NCBI GenBank assembly: GCA_021295675.1
Contig: JAGWBY010000042.1
Location: 1 to 7,307 of the forward strand
Direction: 5' to 3'
Origin: Candidatus Latescibacterota bacterium
GTDB lineage: Bacteria; Latescibacterota; UBA2968; UBA8231
Length of the DNA: 7,307 nucleotides
Of this stretch, positions 1-6,636 are shown one piece after another; the stretch's first letter is position 1, and each line of letters starts with the position of its first letter. Below the pieces are notes generated by a model. The model was not told the origin of the DNA. It searched no databases and was given only the letters and a program-made list of their open reading frames with translations. A program made the position numbers and the translations under genes.

Positions 1-1
1 T

Positions 2-127
2 ATTGAAAGTGACCCCGCGTTTTTCGATATCGCAAAAGCCGCAATTCCGCGATTGGCCACGTTGGAGGTCAACGGAGAAAGCAAGCCAGCGCCGACAGTC
101 GAGCGGCAGCCGAGTCTGTTCGGCTGA
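2..127 (+). CDS. C-terminal tail of a probable beta-class amino DNA methyltransferase (5' truncated by window edge)
   Basis: This open frame enters from the left edge and ends at TGA 125-127, giving 41 residues of what should be a longer protein. It begins IESDPAFFDIAKAAIPRL and ends RQPSLFG. In N6-adenine/N4-cytosine methyltransferases of the beta class, the SAM-binding FxGxGTT motif lies near the C-terminus and is followed by a strand and helix reading roughly GIExDPxYFxIAxxRI. The visible piece matches that strand and helix closely. The QPSLF ending also resembles the Q-L-S/D-L-F tails (clamp-binding type) common in DNA-modifying enzymes. The catalytic DPPY/SPPY motif and the SAM motif would lie outside the window, so the call rests on one short motif. 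The gene converges on the nuclease gene at 133-774 with only 5 bp between stop codons, as expected for a modification/restriction pair. Otherwise it could be another protein with a chance match. Confidence 0.6.
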   Translation: MESDPAFFDIAKAAIPRLATLEVNGESKPAPTVERQPSLFG

Positions 128-132
128 AGACG

Positions 133-774
133 CTACGGCTCGGCTAGGATGGCTCGATGGCGACCAATGCCGACATCGGGCAGCCGGTAAAGAAAATTGT
201 TCCTCAGCTTCTCGACACCAGCCGCTGTTATAGACGCTGTGGGCGTCCGGCGCGAAGCACCGGTGCGGCCTGAGAATGACCAATCCGCTTCGTCGAGCTT
301 GGCGCAGAGGATTTCGAGAAATGTCAGCGGCGTAGAAACCCCTTCTTCCTGCTCGCCAATCTCATAGCGAAATACCATTAGCCAGCAGTCCTCCGGGTTG
401 TGTCCCTGCCAACCGCCGCGCTGAATGGACGACTTAATTTCGATACCCTCGTCGCCCTTTAACACTAGATTCGATGCGTAATGGCCTTTCGGCAGCAGGT
501 CGGGATGCCCTCCTACCTTCGCATTGGCCTCCAGCGTTTCAGCAGCGCGAGCGATATTTTTTACGAGGAACTCGGAGATCATGCCGGACAGCGAGTTGCC
601 TAGCAATAATTCCTCCAATGGACGGAAGCCGCTGCTTTCGAGGAAGTCGTTCAACCCGTGAAAAAGTCGGTACGTCTCTGCCACAGCCTGTTCTATTTCT
701 TCCACTTTGAGTCCGTAGGGAAGAACGACGCGACGATTCACGTAGCAGGGATCAAGTTTGGTCGGCCGCGACAT
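133..774 (-). CDS. PD-(D/E)xK nuclease, probable Type II restriction endonuclease
   Basis: A 213-residue soluble protein with no signal peptide or membrane segment. It carries a readable PD-(D/E)xK site: Pro91-Asp92 (in GGHPDLLP), then a hydrophobic strand ending in Glu112-Ile113-Lys114 (in DEGIEIKSS). Glu68 in the preceding helix (SGMISEFLVKN) is a candidate for the extra acidic residue seen in this fold. A Trp/Gly-rich stretch (GGWQGHNPE, 120-128) and a strand (WLMVFRYEI, 131-139) follow, consistent with the rest of the core. Such nucleases cut DNA with Mg2+, and a protein of this size is typical of a Type II restriction subunit. I do not recognise the specificity. The start ATG (772-774) lies 9 bp after the stop of the CYTH gene with no clear Shine-Dalgarno, suggesting reinitiation. 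The methyltransferase-like gene converging from the left supports a restriction role. Rows sampled inside it have lower GC than its neighbours. It could also be a repair-type or solitary nuclease. Confidence 0.72.
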   Translation of the reverse strand: MSRPTKLDPCYVNRRVVLPYGLKVEEIEQAVAETYRLFHGLNDFLESSGFRPLEELLLGNSLSGMISEFLVKNIARAAETLEANAKVGGHPDLLPKGHYASNLVLKGDEGIEIKSSIQRGGWQGHNPEDCWLMVFRYEIGEQEEGVSTPLTFLEILCAKLDEADWSFSGRTGASRRTPTASITAAGVEKLRNNFLYRLPDVGIGRHRAILAEP

Positions 775-783
775 GGCTCAGGG

Positions 784-1290
784 TCAACTAGCAGCGACAA
801 TATCCCCGTAGGAGCCTTTGACTAGCTGGTCGCTGGTAATTTCCAACGCCCGCATCAGGGCCTCGACGCGTCGGTGCGATTCTTCGACGCCTTTTTCTTC
901 AGTCACAGCCTCTAGCTCGACGAACTGGCCGAGGCCCTTTACGTCGTCGAGGTGGATGCGCACGTTTTCCCACAGCCAGACTTGGCGCGTCTTCTCCACC
1001 TCGACCCAGACGCCGTGGATGCTGCTGAGGATGTTGCGCAGGCCCTCGGGGTCTTCGGTCTTGGCAATCTCGTAGTCGCTGCGCTTGGGGCCAGCCAAGT
1101 CCTCGCGGTGGTAGAAAATCAGATGACCTTCGTCGGTCCCAAGCTCGCGCAGCTTGAGCCGACCTTGGTCGATATTGAAATAGGTGTCCTTCTGGTGGAA
1201 GGTGCCCGCCAGCCCCGCGCCGAGAGCATTGAGATTTTCTTCGGCGCGCTCGACGTCGTGATAGTGAGCCTTGATCTCGATATTAGTCAT
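784..1290 (-). CDS. CYTH-domain protein, class IV adenylate cyclase-like (CyaB-type)
   Basis: A 168-residue single-domain protein of the CYTH / triphosphate tunnel metalloenzyme fold. Hallmarks in order are NIEIK (residues 3-7), DTYF (35-38), GRLKLRE (43-49), YHRED (60-64), GPKRSDY (67-73), VEVEKTRQVW (95-104), RIHLDDV (110-116) and GLGQFVELE (118-126). The alternating acidic, Lys and Arg residues line the tunnel that binds the triphosphate and the divalent metal in this family. Known members make cAMP (class IV cyclases) or hydrolyse thiamine triphosphate or inorganic triphosphate. This motif pattern matches proteins usually labelled class IV adenylate cyclase, but most of those are untested. 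Position 3 is Asn where the full ExExK motif has Glu. The start is the first Met, which places the strand-1 motif at the N-terminus as usual. I see no Shine-Dalgarno. It is transcribed away from the quinone oxidoreductase gene and leads into the nuclease gene. Confidence 0.85.
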   Translation of the reverse strand: MTNIEIKAHYHDVERAEENLNALGAGLAGTFHQKDTYFNIDQGRLKLRELGTDEGHLIFYHREDLAGPKRSDYEIAKTEDPEGLRNILSSIHGVWVEVEKTRQVWLWENVRIHLDDVKGLGQFVELEAVTEEKGVEESHRRVEALMRALEITSDQLVKGSYGDIVAAS

Positions 1291-1387
1291 GTTGGATGCG
1301 TTTCGTTAAATGCGGCCTGAAAATTTACGCCGGTCCTTCGGTTCGTCAAGCTTGCGCTTCACTTCCCGATACATCAGAGTATAGGCC
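1291..1387. promoter_or_regulatory. Divergent intergenic region between the CYTH and quinone oxidoreductase genes
   Basis: This 97-bp space separates two genes that start in opposite directions, so it should hold the promoters for both the CYTH-nuclease pair (- strand) and the three-gene + strand operon. I could not find a convincing -35/-10 pair with proper spacing on either strand. The only inverted repeats are trivial (for example AAGC...GCTT near 1349-1360). No strong Shine-Dalgarno precedes either start: the + strand gene has only a weak AGG-like stretch at 1383-1385, and the - strand gene has none. Confidence 0.35.
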
Positions 1388-2362
1388 ATGAAAGCTATAA
1401 CCGTAGCCAACGATGCAGATCACTCGCTCTGCTGGCAAGAGGTCCCAGACCCTACCTGCGGTCCGGGCGAGGTAATCGTCGATATCCATGCCACAGCCGT
1501 CAATCGCGCCGATCTCCTACAGCGAGCTGGCAACTACCCTCCGCCTCCGGGCGCATCTCCTTATATGGGTTTGGAAATGGCGGGTGTGGTCGCCGCCACC
1601 GGTGAGACTGTAACGCAGTGGCAGCCCGGCGACCGCGTCCTCGGTCTGCTCTCCGGCGGCGGATACGCCGAGCGCGTGGCCGTTCCCGCCAGCCATTTGC
1701 TGCCCCTGCCGACTGAGCGCGACTTCATCTGGGGCGCGGCCATCTGCGAGGTCTTTCTCACCGCTTTTGTCAACTTGTTCCGCGAAGCTGGCTTGCGCGC
1801 GGGCGAGACCGCCCTCATCCACGGCGGGGGCAGCGGCGTCGGCACGGCCGCGGTGCAACTGTGCCGCGAAGCCGGCGCTAAGGTGATCGTCACGGCCGGC
1901 ACGGACGACAAGGTGGCGTGTTGCCTAGCGCTGGGTGCGGAGTTTGGGGTCAATTATAAAGAGCGGGACTTTGCCGAGGCAATCCTCGCTCACACGGACG
2001 GGGTTGATGTGATCCTCGACATTGCGGGGGCCGACTATTTGGCGCGCAATGTGCGGTTGCTCAAGTCTGAGGGTCGCCTCGTGATCATTGCTGTCCTGAC
2101 CGGTGCCGAGGCCCAGATTGACCTCCTGGAACTACAGAAAAAGCGGCTGCGCCTGATCGGCTCGGTGTTGCGCAGCCGCTCGGACGAGGAGAAAACAGCG
2201 ATTATCGCGGCCTTCCAAGAGCGCTTCTGGTCGCTGCTAATCGACGGGCGCATGAGAGCCGTGATCGAGGACGTGCTGCCCATTGAGCGCGCGGCCGACG
2301 CCCAGGACATCCTGCGGCAAAACCGCAACATCGGCAAGGTCGTTATGCAAGTGCGGCCCTGA
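1388..2362 (+). CDS. NAD(P)H:quinone oxidoreductase, PIG3/zeta-crystallin-like (MDR superfamily)
   Basis: A 324-residue medium-chain dehydrogenase/reductase of the quinone oxidoreductase branch, close to the usual length of 320-335. The N-terminal GroES-like catalytic domain contains AVNRADLLQRAGNYPPPPGA and GLEMAGVV, both typical of the PIG3 (TP53I3-type) subfamily. The Rossmann domain carries the glycine-rich loop GGGSGVG (residues 146-152) preceded by IH, followed by AAVQL and VIVTAGTDDK for the dinucleotide. The Cys/His zinc ligands of alcohol dehydrogenases are not apparent, as expected for zinc-free quinone reductases. Family members transfer electrons from NADPH to quinones or other alpha,beta-unsaturated carbonyls in the cytoplasm. 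The physiological acceptor here is unknown. It is first in a + strand operon: its stop lies 15 bp before the C45 hydrolase start. An acryloyl/crotonyl-type enoyl reductase is an alternative reading. Confidence 0.87.
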   Translation: MKAITVANDADHSLCWQEVPDPTCGPGEVIVDIHATAVNRADLLQRAGNYPPPPGASPYMGLEMAGVVAATGETVTQWQPGDRVLGLLSGGGYAERVAVPASHLLPLPTERDFIWGAAICEVFLTAFVNLFREAGLRAGETALIHGGGSGVGTAAVQLCREAGAKVIVTAGTDDKVACCLALGAEFGVNYKERDFAEAILAHTDGVDVILDIAGADYLARNVRLLKSEGRLVIIAVLTGAEAQIDLLELQKKRLRLIGSVLRSRSDEEKTAIIAAFQERFWSLLIDGRMRAVIEDVLPIERAADAQDILRQNRNIGKVVMQVRP

Positions 2363-2365
2363 GCC

Positions 2366-2372
2366 AAAGGAG
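2366..2372 (+). promoter_or_regulatory. Shine-Dalgarno site for the C45 hydrolase gene
   Basis: AAAGGAG lies 5 bp before the ATG at 2378-2380, within the 15-bp gap after the oxidoreductase stop. It fixes the start and supports independent but coupled translation within one transcript. Confidence 0.75.
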
Positions 2373-2377
2373 CGAAC

Positions 2378-3427
2378 ATGAGCACCCGTTACCGCCACAT
2401 TGAAGTCAGTGGCCCGCCGCGTGAACTGGGCCGACAGATTGGGGAAGCCGCCCGCGACGAAATCCGCGGCTTTGCCGCCATTGCCTTAGAGCGCGTCAAC
2501 AAGACCGTGCCCATTTCGCGCGATCGCGCCATGGACATAAGCCGCCAGAGCATGGATTGTGCGGCTGCGTACGCGCCCGACATGCTGGACGAGTTGCGCG
2601 GCATGAGCGAGGGGGCGGGCGTTTCGATGGATGAGATGATGCTCTTGCAGGTGCGCAATCAGCTTTGCCCGGAGGAGGACGCGGGCTGTACGGCCTTTGC
2701 CGTTGCCCCCCAGCGCAGCGTTGAGGGCCGGGCGATTGCCGCGCAAAACTGGGACAACGACCCCGCGCTGGACCCCTTCACGATCGTGCTGACGCGCCGG
2801 CCGGCTGGCAAGCCCGCGCTGATGAACGTCACCCAAGCGGGCCTCATCGCCTACATCGGCTGCAACGACGCTGGCATGGGCGTCTGCATGAACACCCTGC
2901 CGGCCCCCAGCCGCCCGGTTGGCGTCCCGCACTACTTTGCCGTGCGCGCCATTTACGAACAGACTTCGCTCAGCGATGCGGTCGCCGCGGTGCGCCGGGC
3001 CGACCGGGCCATTCCCGGCAACGTCCTCCTCGCCACCCCGCAGGGGCCGGCCGATCTCGAACTCACCTTGGGCCACGTCCACGTCTTGCGCGACGACGAG
3101 TTCGTCGTCCACACCAACCACTGCTTGCACCCGGAACTGATGCCGATCAACCGCGAATTTCCCGAGCTGATTGAGTCTGTCCCGCGCCACCAGCGCATCG
3201 AACAGTTGCTCGGTCCCGAGCGCCTCGTGAGCATGGCGCAGGTGCAAGAGGCCCTGCGCGACCACGACCGGCACCCGTACTCCATCTGCCGCCACGTCAA
3301 CGACCATCCGCAGACCGGCTTTTGGACGAGCGTGTTTTCGGTGGTGATTGAAGCCGATCAAGGCCGCATGCACATCAGCCGCGGCAACCCCTGCACAGCT
3401 CCGTACGAAACGTATTCGCTCAACTGA
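2378..3427 (+). CDS. C45 family autoproteolytic acyltransferase/hydrolase (penicillin acyltransferase-like Ntn hydrolase)
   Basis: A 349-residue protein of the acyl-CoA:6-aminopenicillanic acid acyltransferase (AAT/C45) family. The key site is Gly103-Cys104-Thr105 in EDAGCTAF. In this family the precursor cleaves itself before the Cys, which becomes the N-terminal nucleophile, leaving here a predicted alpha chain of about 103 residues and a beta chain of about 246. Other family motifs are QNWDND (123-128), GCNDAGMGVCMNTL (161-174), PGNVLLATPQGPADLEL (about 213-229) and HTNH (245-248). No signal peptide is visible, so it is probably cytoplasmic. Fungal AAT swaps the penicillin side chain. Bacterial relatives are mostly uncharacterised and are thought to hydrolyse or transfer acyl groups on amides. 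The substrate cannot be read here. It sits between the oxidoreductase and the PHP hydrolase, 11 bp before the latter. Confidence 0.87.
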   Translation: MSTRYRHIEVSGPPRELGRQIGEAARDEIRGFAAIALERVNKTVPISRDRAMDISRQSMDCAAAYAPDMLDELRGMSEGAGVSMDEMMLLQVRNQLCPEEDAGCTAFAVAPQRSVEGRAIAAQNWDNDPALDPFTIVLTRRPAGKPALMNVTQAGLIAYIGCNDAGMGVCMNTLPAPSRPVGVPHYFAVRAIYEQTSLSDAVAAVRRADRAIPGNVLLATPQGPADLELTLGHVHVLRDDEFVVHTNHCLHPELMPINREFPELIESVPRHQRIEQLLGPERLVSMAQVQEALRDHDRHPYSICRHVNDHPQTGFWTSVFSVVIEADQGRMHISRGNPCTAPYETYSLN

Positions 3428-3428
3428 C

Positions 3429-3434
3429 AGGAGG
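3429..3434 (+). promoter_or_regulatory. Strong Shine-Dalgarno site for the PHP hydrolase gene
   Basis: AGGAGG (continuing as AGGAGGTG to 3436) starts two bases after the C45 gene's stop codon and lies 4 bp before ATG 3439-3441. It is the best ribosome-binding site in the window and decides the start. It predicts that the third gene of the operon is well translated. Confidence 0.8.
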
Positions 3435-3438
3435 TGCT

Positions 3439-4884
3439 ATGGGCACCCTGTACGGCACGATTATCGACGCAGTTTCCGGCGAATCGCTCGACGCCAAAGT
3501 CCACGTCCTCAATGCCTCGGGCAACTTTTCCCAGCCGCCGAACTCCATGCTGAAGCGCGGCCCGGGCACGCCGTTTTTCTTTTGCGATGGCTCGTTTGCC
3601 GTCGAGGGCAGTCGGGGGCGCACGGATGTGCTGGTCGAGCGCGGCACGGAGTACGAGCCGTATCGCACGACCGTCGAACTGCCCGCAAAGGGCCGCGTCG
3701 AGGTGGAGATTCCGCTGCGCCGCTGGTATCGCCCCCAAGAGGATGCTTGGTATCCGGGCAACACGCACATTCACTACGACGAAAAGGAGACTCGGCCCGA
3801 CGAGCGGCTCGGGATTGATTGCAGCGTCGAGGGGTACAACGTCACCTGCGTCAGCGTGCTCGACCGCCGCCAACTGCCCTACGCATCCAACAAGTATCCC
3901 ATTGGCGTGATGAACGAGTTTACGACCGCCCATCACGTCCTCGACATCTGCGAGGAAAACCGCCACTACGGAGACAATTCGCCGTGGGGCTTTGGCTACG
4001 GCCACGTGATGTTGCTCAACATTCGCAACCTCGTGCAGCCCGTCAGCCGCGGCCACACCCTCGCCGGGCAATTCGACCCGGACTATCCGCCGTTGTGCTT
4101 TTGCTGCGATGACGCCCGCGAGCAGGGCGGCTTGGTGATATGGTGCCACAACGGTCGCGGCATGGAGGCCCCAGTGGCCGCGGCGCTCGGCAAGCTGGAC
4201 GCCTTCAATCTGTTCGATCCCTTTTGGATGGATCCGGAATACGACCTGTGGTACAAGCTCCTCAACTGCGGTCTGCGGCTACCGGCCTCGACGGGTACGG
4301 ATTGGTTCGTGTGTTCCAATAATCGCGTGTACGTGCAAGTGGATGGGGAATTTTCGTATGCGAGTTGGATCGAGGGCATGAAACAGGGGCGGACCTTCAT
4401 AACTAACGGCCCGGCCCTCCAACTCACACTCAACGGGTGTCCGATGGGCGACACTGTGGAATGCGGCCGCGGCGCGGAGTTAGAGGCCGAAGTGACCTTT
4501 AGCTCGTTTTATCCAATTGAACGCGCCGAGTTGGTGGTCAACGGCGCGGTAGTCCAGCGCTGGGAGTGGCCGGGTGGCCGACGCGAGGGCGCGCTGCGCC
4601 ACGGCTTCAGGGACGAACGCGACGGTTGGGTTGCCGCCCGGTTGTGGGGCGATTCGCGCGACAGCTTCGGCCAGTCCATTTACGCGCATTCGAGCCCGAG
4701 CTATTTCCGCGGCGGCGCGCCGTCGGCCGAGCGCGAGGCGGACGCGAATTTTTTTCTCCGCTCGATTGACGAGTCGCTCAAGTGGATTGACTCGTATGGC
4801 CGCTACAACAACGATCAGCAGCGCGAGGATGTGCGGGAGCTGTTCAGGAGGGGGCGCGAGGCGTTCGCGGGGTTGGCTGGCTGA
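3439..4884 (+). CDS. CehA/McbA family metallohydrolase (PHP domain)
   Basis: A 481-residue protein in three parts. Residues 1 to about 95 form a beta-sandwich like the carboxypeptidase-regulatory type (GTIIDAVSGESLDAKVHVLN). Residues from about 104 to 300 form the PHP metal site: His110-x-His112 in GNTHIHYD, the HH pair 165-166, Gly188-His189 in GYGHVM, His237 in CHNGRG, and Asp288 in GTDWF. The remainder is a beta-rich C-terminal domain beginning near RTFITNGP and a charged helical tail. This order matches CehA/McbA-type proteins; CehA hydrolyses the carbamate ester of carbaryl. No secretion signal is seen. The family acts on esters, amides or phosphoesters with bound divalent metals; the substrate here is unknown. 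It is last in the + strand operon. Its final 41 bp overlap the 3' end of rsmA on the other strand. Confidence 0.85.
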   Translation: MGTLYGTIIDAVSGESLDAKVHVLNASGNFSQPPNSMLKRGPGTPFFFCDGSFAVEGSRGRTDVLVERGTEYEPYRTTVELPAKGRVEVEIPLRRWYRPQEDAWYPGNTHIHYDEKETRPDERLGIDCSVEGYNVTCVSVLDRRQLPYASNKYPIGVMNEFTTAHHVLDICEENRHYGDNSPWGFGYGHVMLLNIRNLVQPVSRGHTLAGQFDPDYPPLCFCCDDAREQGGLVIWCHNGRGMEAPVAAALGKLDAFNLFDPFWMDPEYDLWYKLLNCGLRLPASTGTDWFVCSNNRVYVQVDGEFSYASWIEGMKQGRTFITNGPALQLTLNGCPMGDTVECGRGAELEAEVTFSSFYPIERAELVVNGAVVQRWEWPGGRREGALRHGFRDERDGWVAARLWGDSRDSFGQSIYAHSSPSYFRGGAPSAEREADANFFLRSIDESLKWIDSYGRYNNDQQREDVRELFRRGREAFAGLAG

Positions 4885-5647
4885 GCGGCCACCAGGCGCG
4901 GGTGATTTCGCCGAACTCGCGCGGCGTGACGGTGTACACGGGTTTGTTCTTGATCTTCTTGCTCAAGCTGGCGAGGGCGGCTGGGGGGACGATCTGCTGG
5001 ACTTGCTCTTGGCGGCGGGCAAAGAGGCTTTCGAGGACCTGGCGGAAGAAATCATCGGACGGCACGGCGAACTTGGGCTTGGTGCGCTTGATGAGCACGA
5101 GCGCGCTCTCGACCTCGGGGCGGGGGAAAAAGGCGTCTTTGCCCACCTGTTCGATCCACTCTACTTGGGCCAACCGCCCAACGGCGACTCCAATCCGACT
5201 GTAGCCCTGTTGGCCGACGGTGGCACACAGCCGCTGGGCCAGCCGCTTGGGCAGCATGAGCACGGCCCGCTCGAAGCGCTGGTTTAGCAGTTTGAATACA
5301 ATCGGCAGGGCCACTTGATACGGCAGGTTGGACACCGCCTTGTCAAAGTGCGGAAAATCCACGGCCAGCGCGTCGCCCCATAGTACCTTGAGATGCCCGT
5401 GCCGCCGCTGCAATTCCTTTAGACACGGAGCGAACTGGCGATCTTGCTCCACCGCCACGACCCGCCCGGCTCTTTCCAGCAGCAACTGCGTCAAATTGCC
5501 GATTCCGGCCCCAATCTCTAGCACGGTATCGCCGGCAGCGATGTCGGCGCAAGCTACTTCACGGCGGAGAACCGCTGTGTCGGTGAGGAAGTTTTGGCCG
5601 AGCTTTTTCTTGGGGCGGATGGAGTAGCGGTTTAAGAGGGGTTGCAT
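4844..5647 (-). CDS. rsmA: 16S rRNA (adenine1518-N6/adenine1519-N6)-dimethyltransferase
   Basis: A 267-residue RsmA/KsgA protein, which dimethylates two adjacent adenines in the 3' terminal hairpin of 16S rRNA late in 30S assembly. Motifs in order are KKLGQNFL (14-21), SAM motif I LEIGAGIGNLT (43-53), the acidic ribose-binding loop AVEQD (65-69), GDAL (91-94), the catalytic NLPY (107-110) and FFPRPEVES in the C-terminal region. Length is normal for the family (about 260-290). The start ATG (5645-5647) lies 3 bp after the trxB stop with only a weak TAGG upstream, so translation is probably coupled to trxB. The last residues (after about RAWWPL) are a low-complexity Pro/Thr/Arg tail encoded within the overlap with the PHP gene and are unlikely to be conserved. 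Confidence 0.95.
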   Translation of the reverse strand: MQPLLNRYSIRPKKKLGQNFLTDTAVLRREVACADIAAGDTVLEIGAGIGNLTQLLLERAGRVVAVEQDRQFAPCLKELQRRHGHLKVLWGDALAVDFPHFDKAVSNLPYQVALPIVFKLLNQRFERAVLMLPKRLAQRLCATVGQQGYSRIGVAVGRLAQVEWIEQVGKDAFFPRPEVESALVLIKRTKPKFAVPSDDFFRQVLESLFARRQEQVQQIVPPAALASLSKKIKNKPVYTVTPREFGEITRAWWPLSQPTPRTPRAPS

Positions 5648-5650
5648 TGC

Positions 5651-6586
5651 CTAATGCGCTAAAAACCGCTCGGCCTCAATTGCCGCCATACATCCGGTAC
5701 CGGCTGCGGTGACGGCTTGGCGGTACACGGAGTCCTGTACGTCGCCGCAGGCAAAAACTCCGGGGATGGCCGTCGCGGTCGAATCCGGGTCGGTGAGGAT
5801 GTAGCCCTGCTCGTTCATGGTCAATGCGCCTGCGAAAAGCTGGGAGTTGGGTATGTGGCCGATGGCCATAAAGACCCCTTCGCAGGCAAACTCCCGCGTC
5901 TGATCTGTTTGGGTGTCCTTGAGCCGGACTCCGCGCACAGCCAACTCGTCGTCCGCCTGTAAAATTTCCTCGACTGTGGCGTTGACCACGAAGTCGATCT
6001 TGTCGTTGTCTTGGGCGCGCTTGAGCATGATTTTGGACGCGCGGAACTCGTCGCGGCGGTGGACGATGGTGACCTTGGAGGCAAATTTGGTCAGGTAGGT
6101 CCCTTCCTCCATAGCCGAGTCGCCGCCACCGACGACGACTAGCTCCTTGTCGCGGAAGAAAAAGCCGTCGCAGGTGGCACAGGCCGAGACCCCGTGCCCC
6201 ATGAGCCGCGTCTCGGATTCTATATCGAGGAGGCGCGCCGACGCGCCGGTGGCGATGATTAGTGCGTCGCATGTGTAGGAGGCGTCATCGCTTTTGACGG
6301 CAAAGGGCCGCTTAGACAGATCGACTTCGGTAGCAATTTTGAATTGGCACTCGGCGCCAAAGCGCTGGGCCTGCTGGCGCATCAGATCGACGAGTTCTGG
6401 CCCCATGATGCCGTCGGGGAAGCCGGGGTAGTTTTCTACGTCCGTGGTAATGGTTAGCTGGCCGCCCGGCTGCAAGCCCTCTAAGACGAGTGGGGCTAGG
6501 TCGGCTCTGGCCGCGTACAGGGCGGCGGTCAGTCCGGCTGGACCCGAGCCGACGATGAGGACTTTGTAGTGGTGATTCTCGCTCAT
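5651..6586 (-). CDS. trxB: Thioredoxin-disulfide reductase
   Basis: A low-molecular-weight NADPH:thioredoxin reductase of 311 residues, the usual length. FAD is bound by VGSGPAGL (12-19) and by [10 protein letters not shown] (276-285). The redox-active disulfide is Cys136-Ala-Thr-Cys139 followed by Asp140, and NADPH is bound by GGGDSAMEE (153-161) and HRRDEFRAS (177-184). It reduces cytoplasmic thioredoxin at the expense of NADPH. The frame stays open to 6682, but I chose ATG 6584-6586 because AAGGAG (6591-6596) lies 4 bp upstream and [15 protein letters not shown] fits the family N-terminus. The 32 extra upstream residues would be read through the palindromic element and resemble nothing. 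It is followed 3 bp later by rsmA. Confidence 0.95.
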   Translation of the reverse strand: MSENHHYKVLIVGSGPAGLTAALYAARADLAPLVLEGLQPGGQLTITTDVENYPGFPDGIMGPELVDLMRQQAQRFGAECQFKIATEVDLSKRPFAVKSDDASYTCDALIIATGASARLLDIESETRLMGHGVSACATCDGFFFRDKELVVVGGGDSAMEEGTYLTKFASKVTIVHRRDEFRASKIMLKRAQDNDKIDFVVNATVEEILQADDELAVRGVRLKDTQTDQTREFACEGVFMAIGHIPNSQLFAGALTMNEQGYILTDPDSTATAIPGVFACGDVQDSVYRQAVTAAGTGCMAAIEAERFLAH

Positions 6587-6590
6587 TGGT

Positions 6591-6596
6591 CTCCTT
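6591..6596 (-). promoter_or_regulatory. Shine-Dalgarno site that sets the trxB start
   Basis: On the - strand AAGGAG is followed by ACCA and then ATG at 6586-6584. This supports the shorter TrxB and argues against initiation at the in-frame ATG at 6682, which lies in the palindrome loop. Confidence 0.8.
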
Positions 6597-6636
6597 ATTA
6601 TTTCTTTTGATGTTACGCACGGGAATCTAGGTATGG

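Noticed and set aside
1340..1387. Promoter with TTGCGC (1352-1357) as a -35 box for the + strand operon
   Set aside because: No acceptable -10 box occurs at 16-18 bp spacing; the nearest AT-rich hexamers are too close to the start codon.
2486..3373. Long open frame of 295 codons on the - strand opposite the C45 gene
   Set aside because: Its sequence is His/Arg/Val/Ala-rich with no recognisable motif, and it mirrors a gene with strong family motifs. It reflects codon bias in GC-rich DNA.
3358..4149. Open frame of 263 codons on the - strand opposite the C45/PHP junction
   Set aside because: No family motifs, no ribosome-binding site, and it lies antisense to the PHP metal-binding region; a shadow frame.
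4885..5287. + strand open frames running through rsmA
   Set aside because: They lie antisense to clear RsmA motifs and show none of their own.
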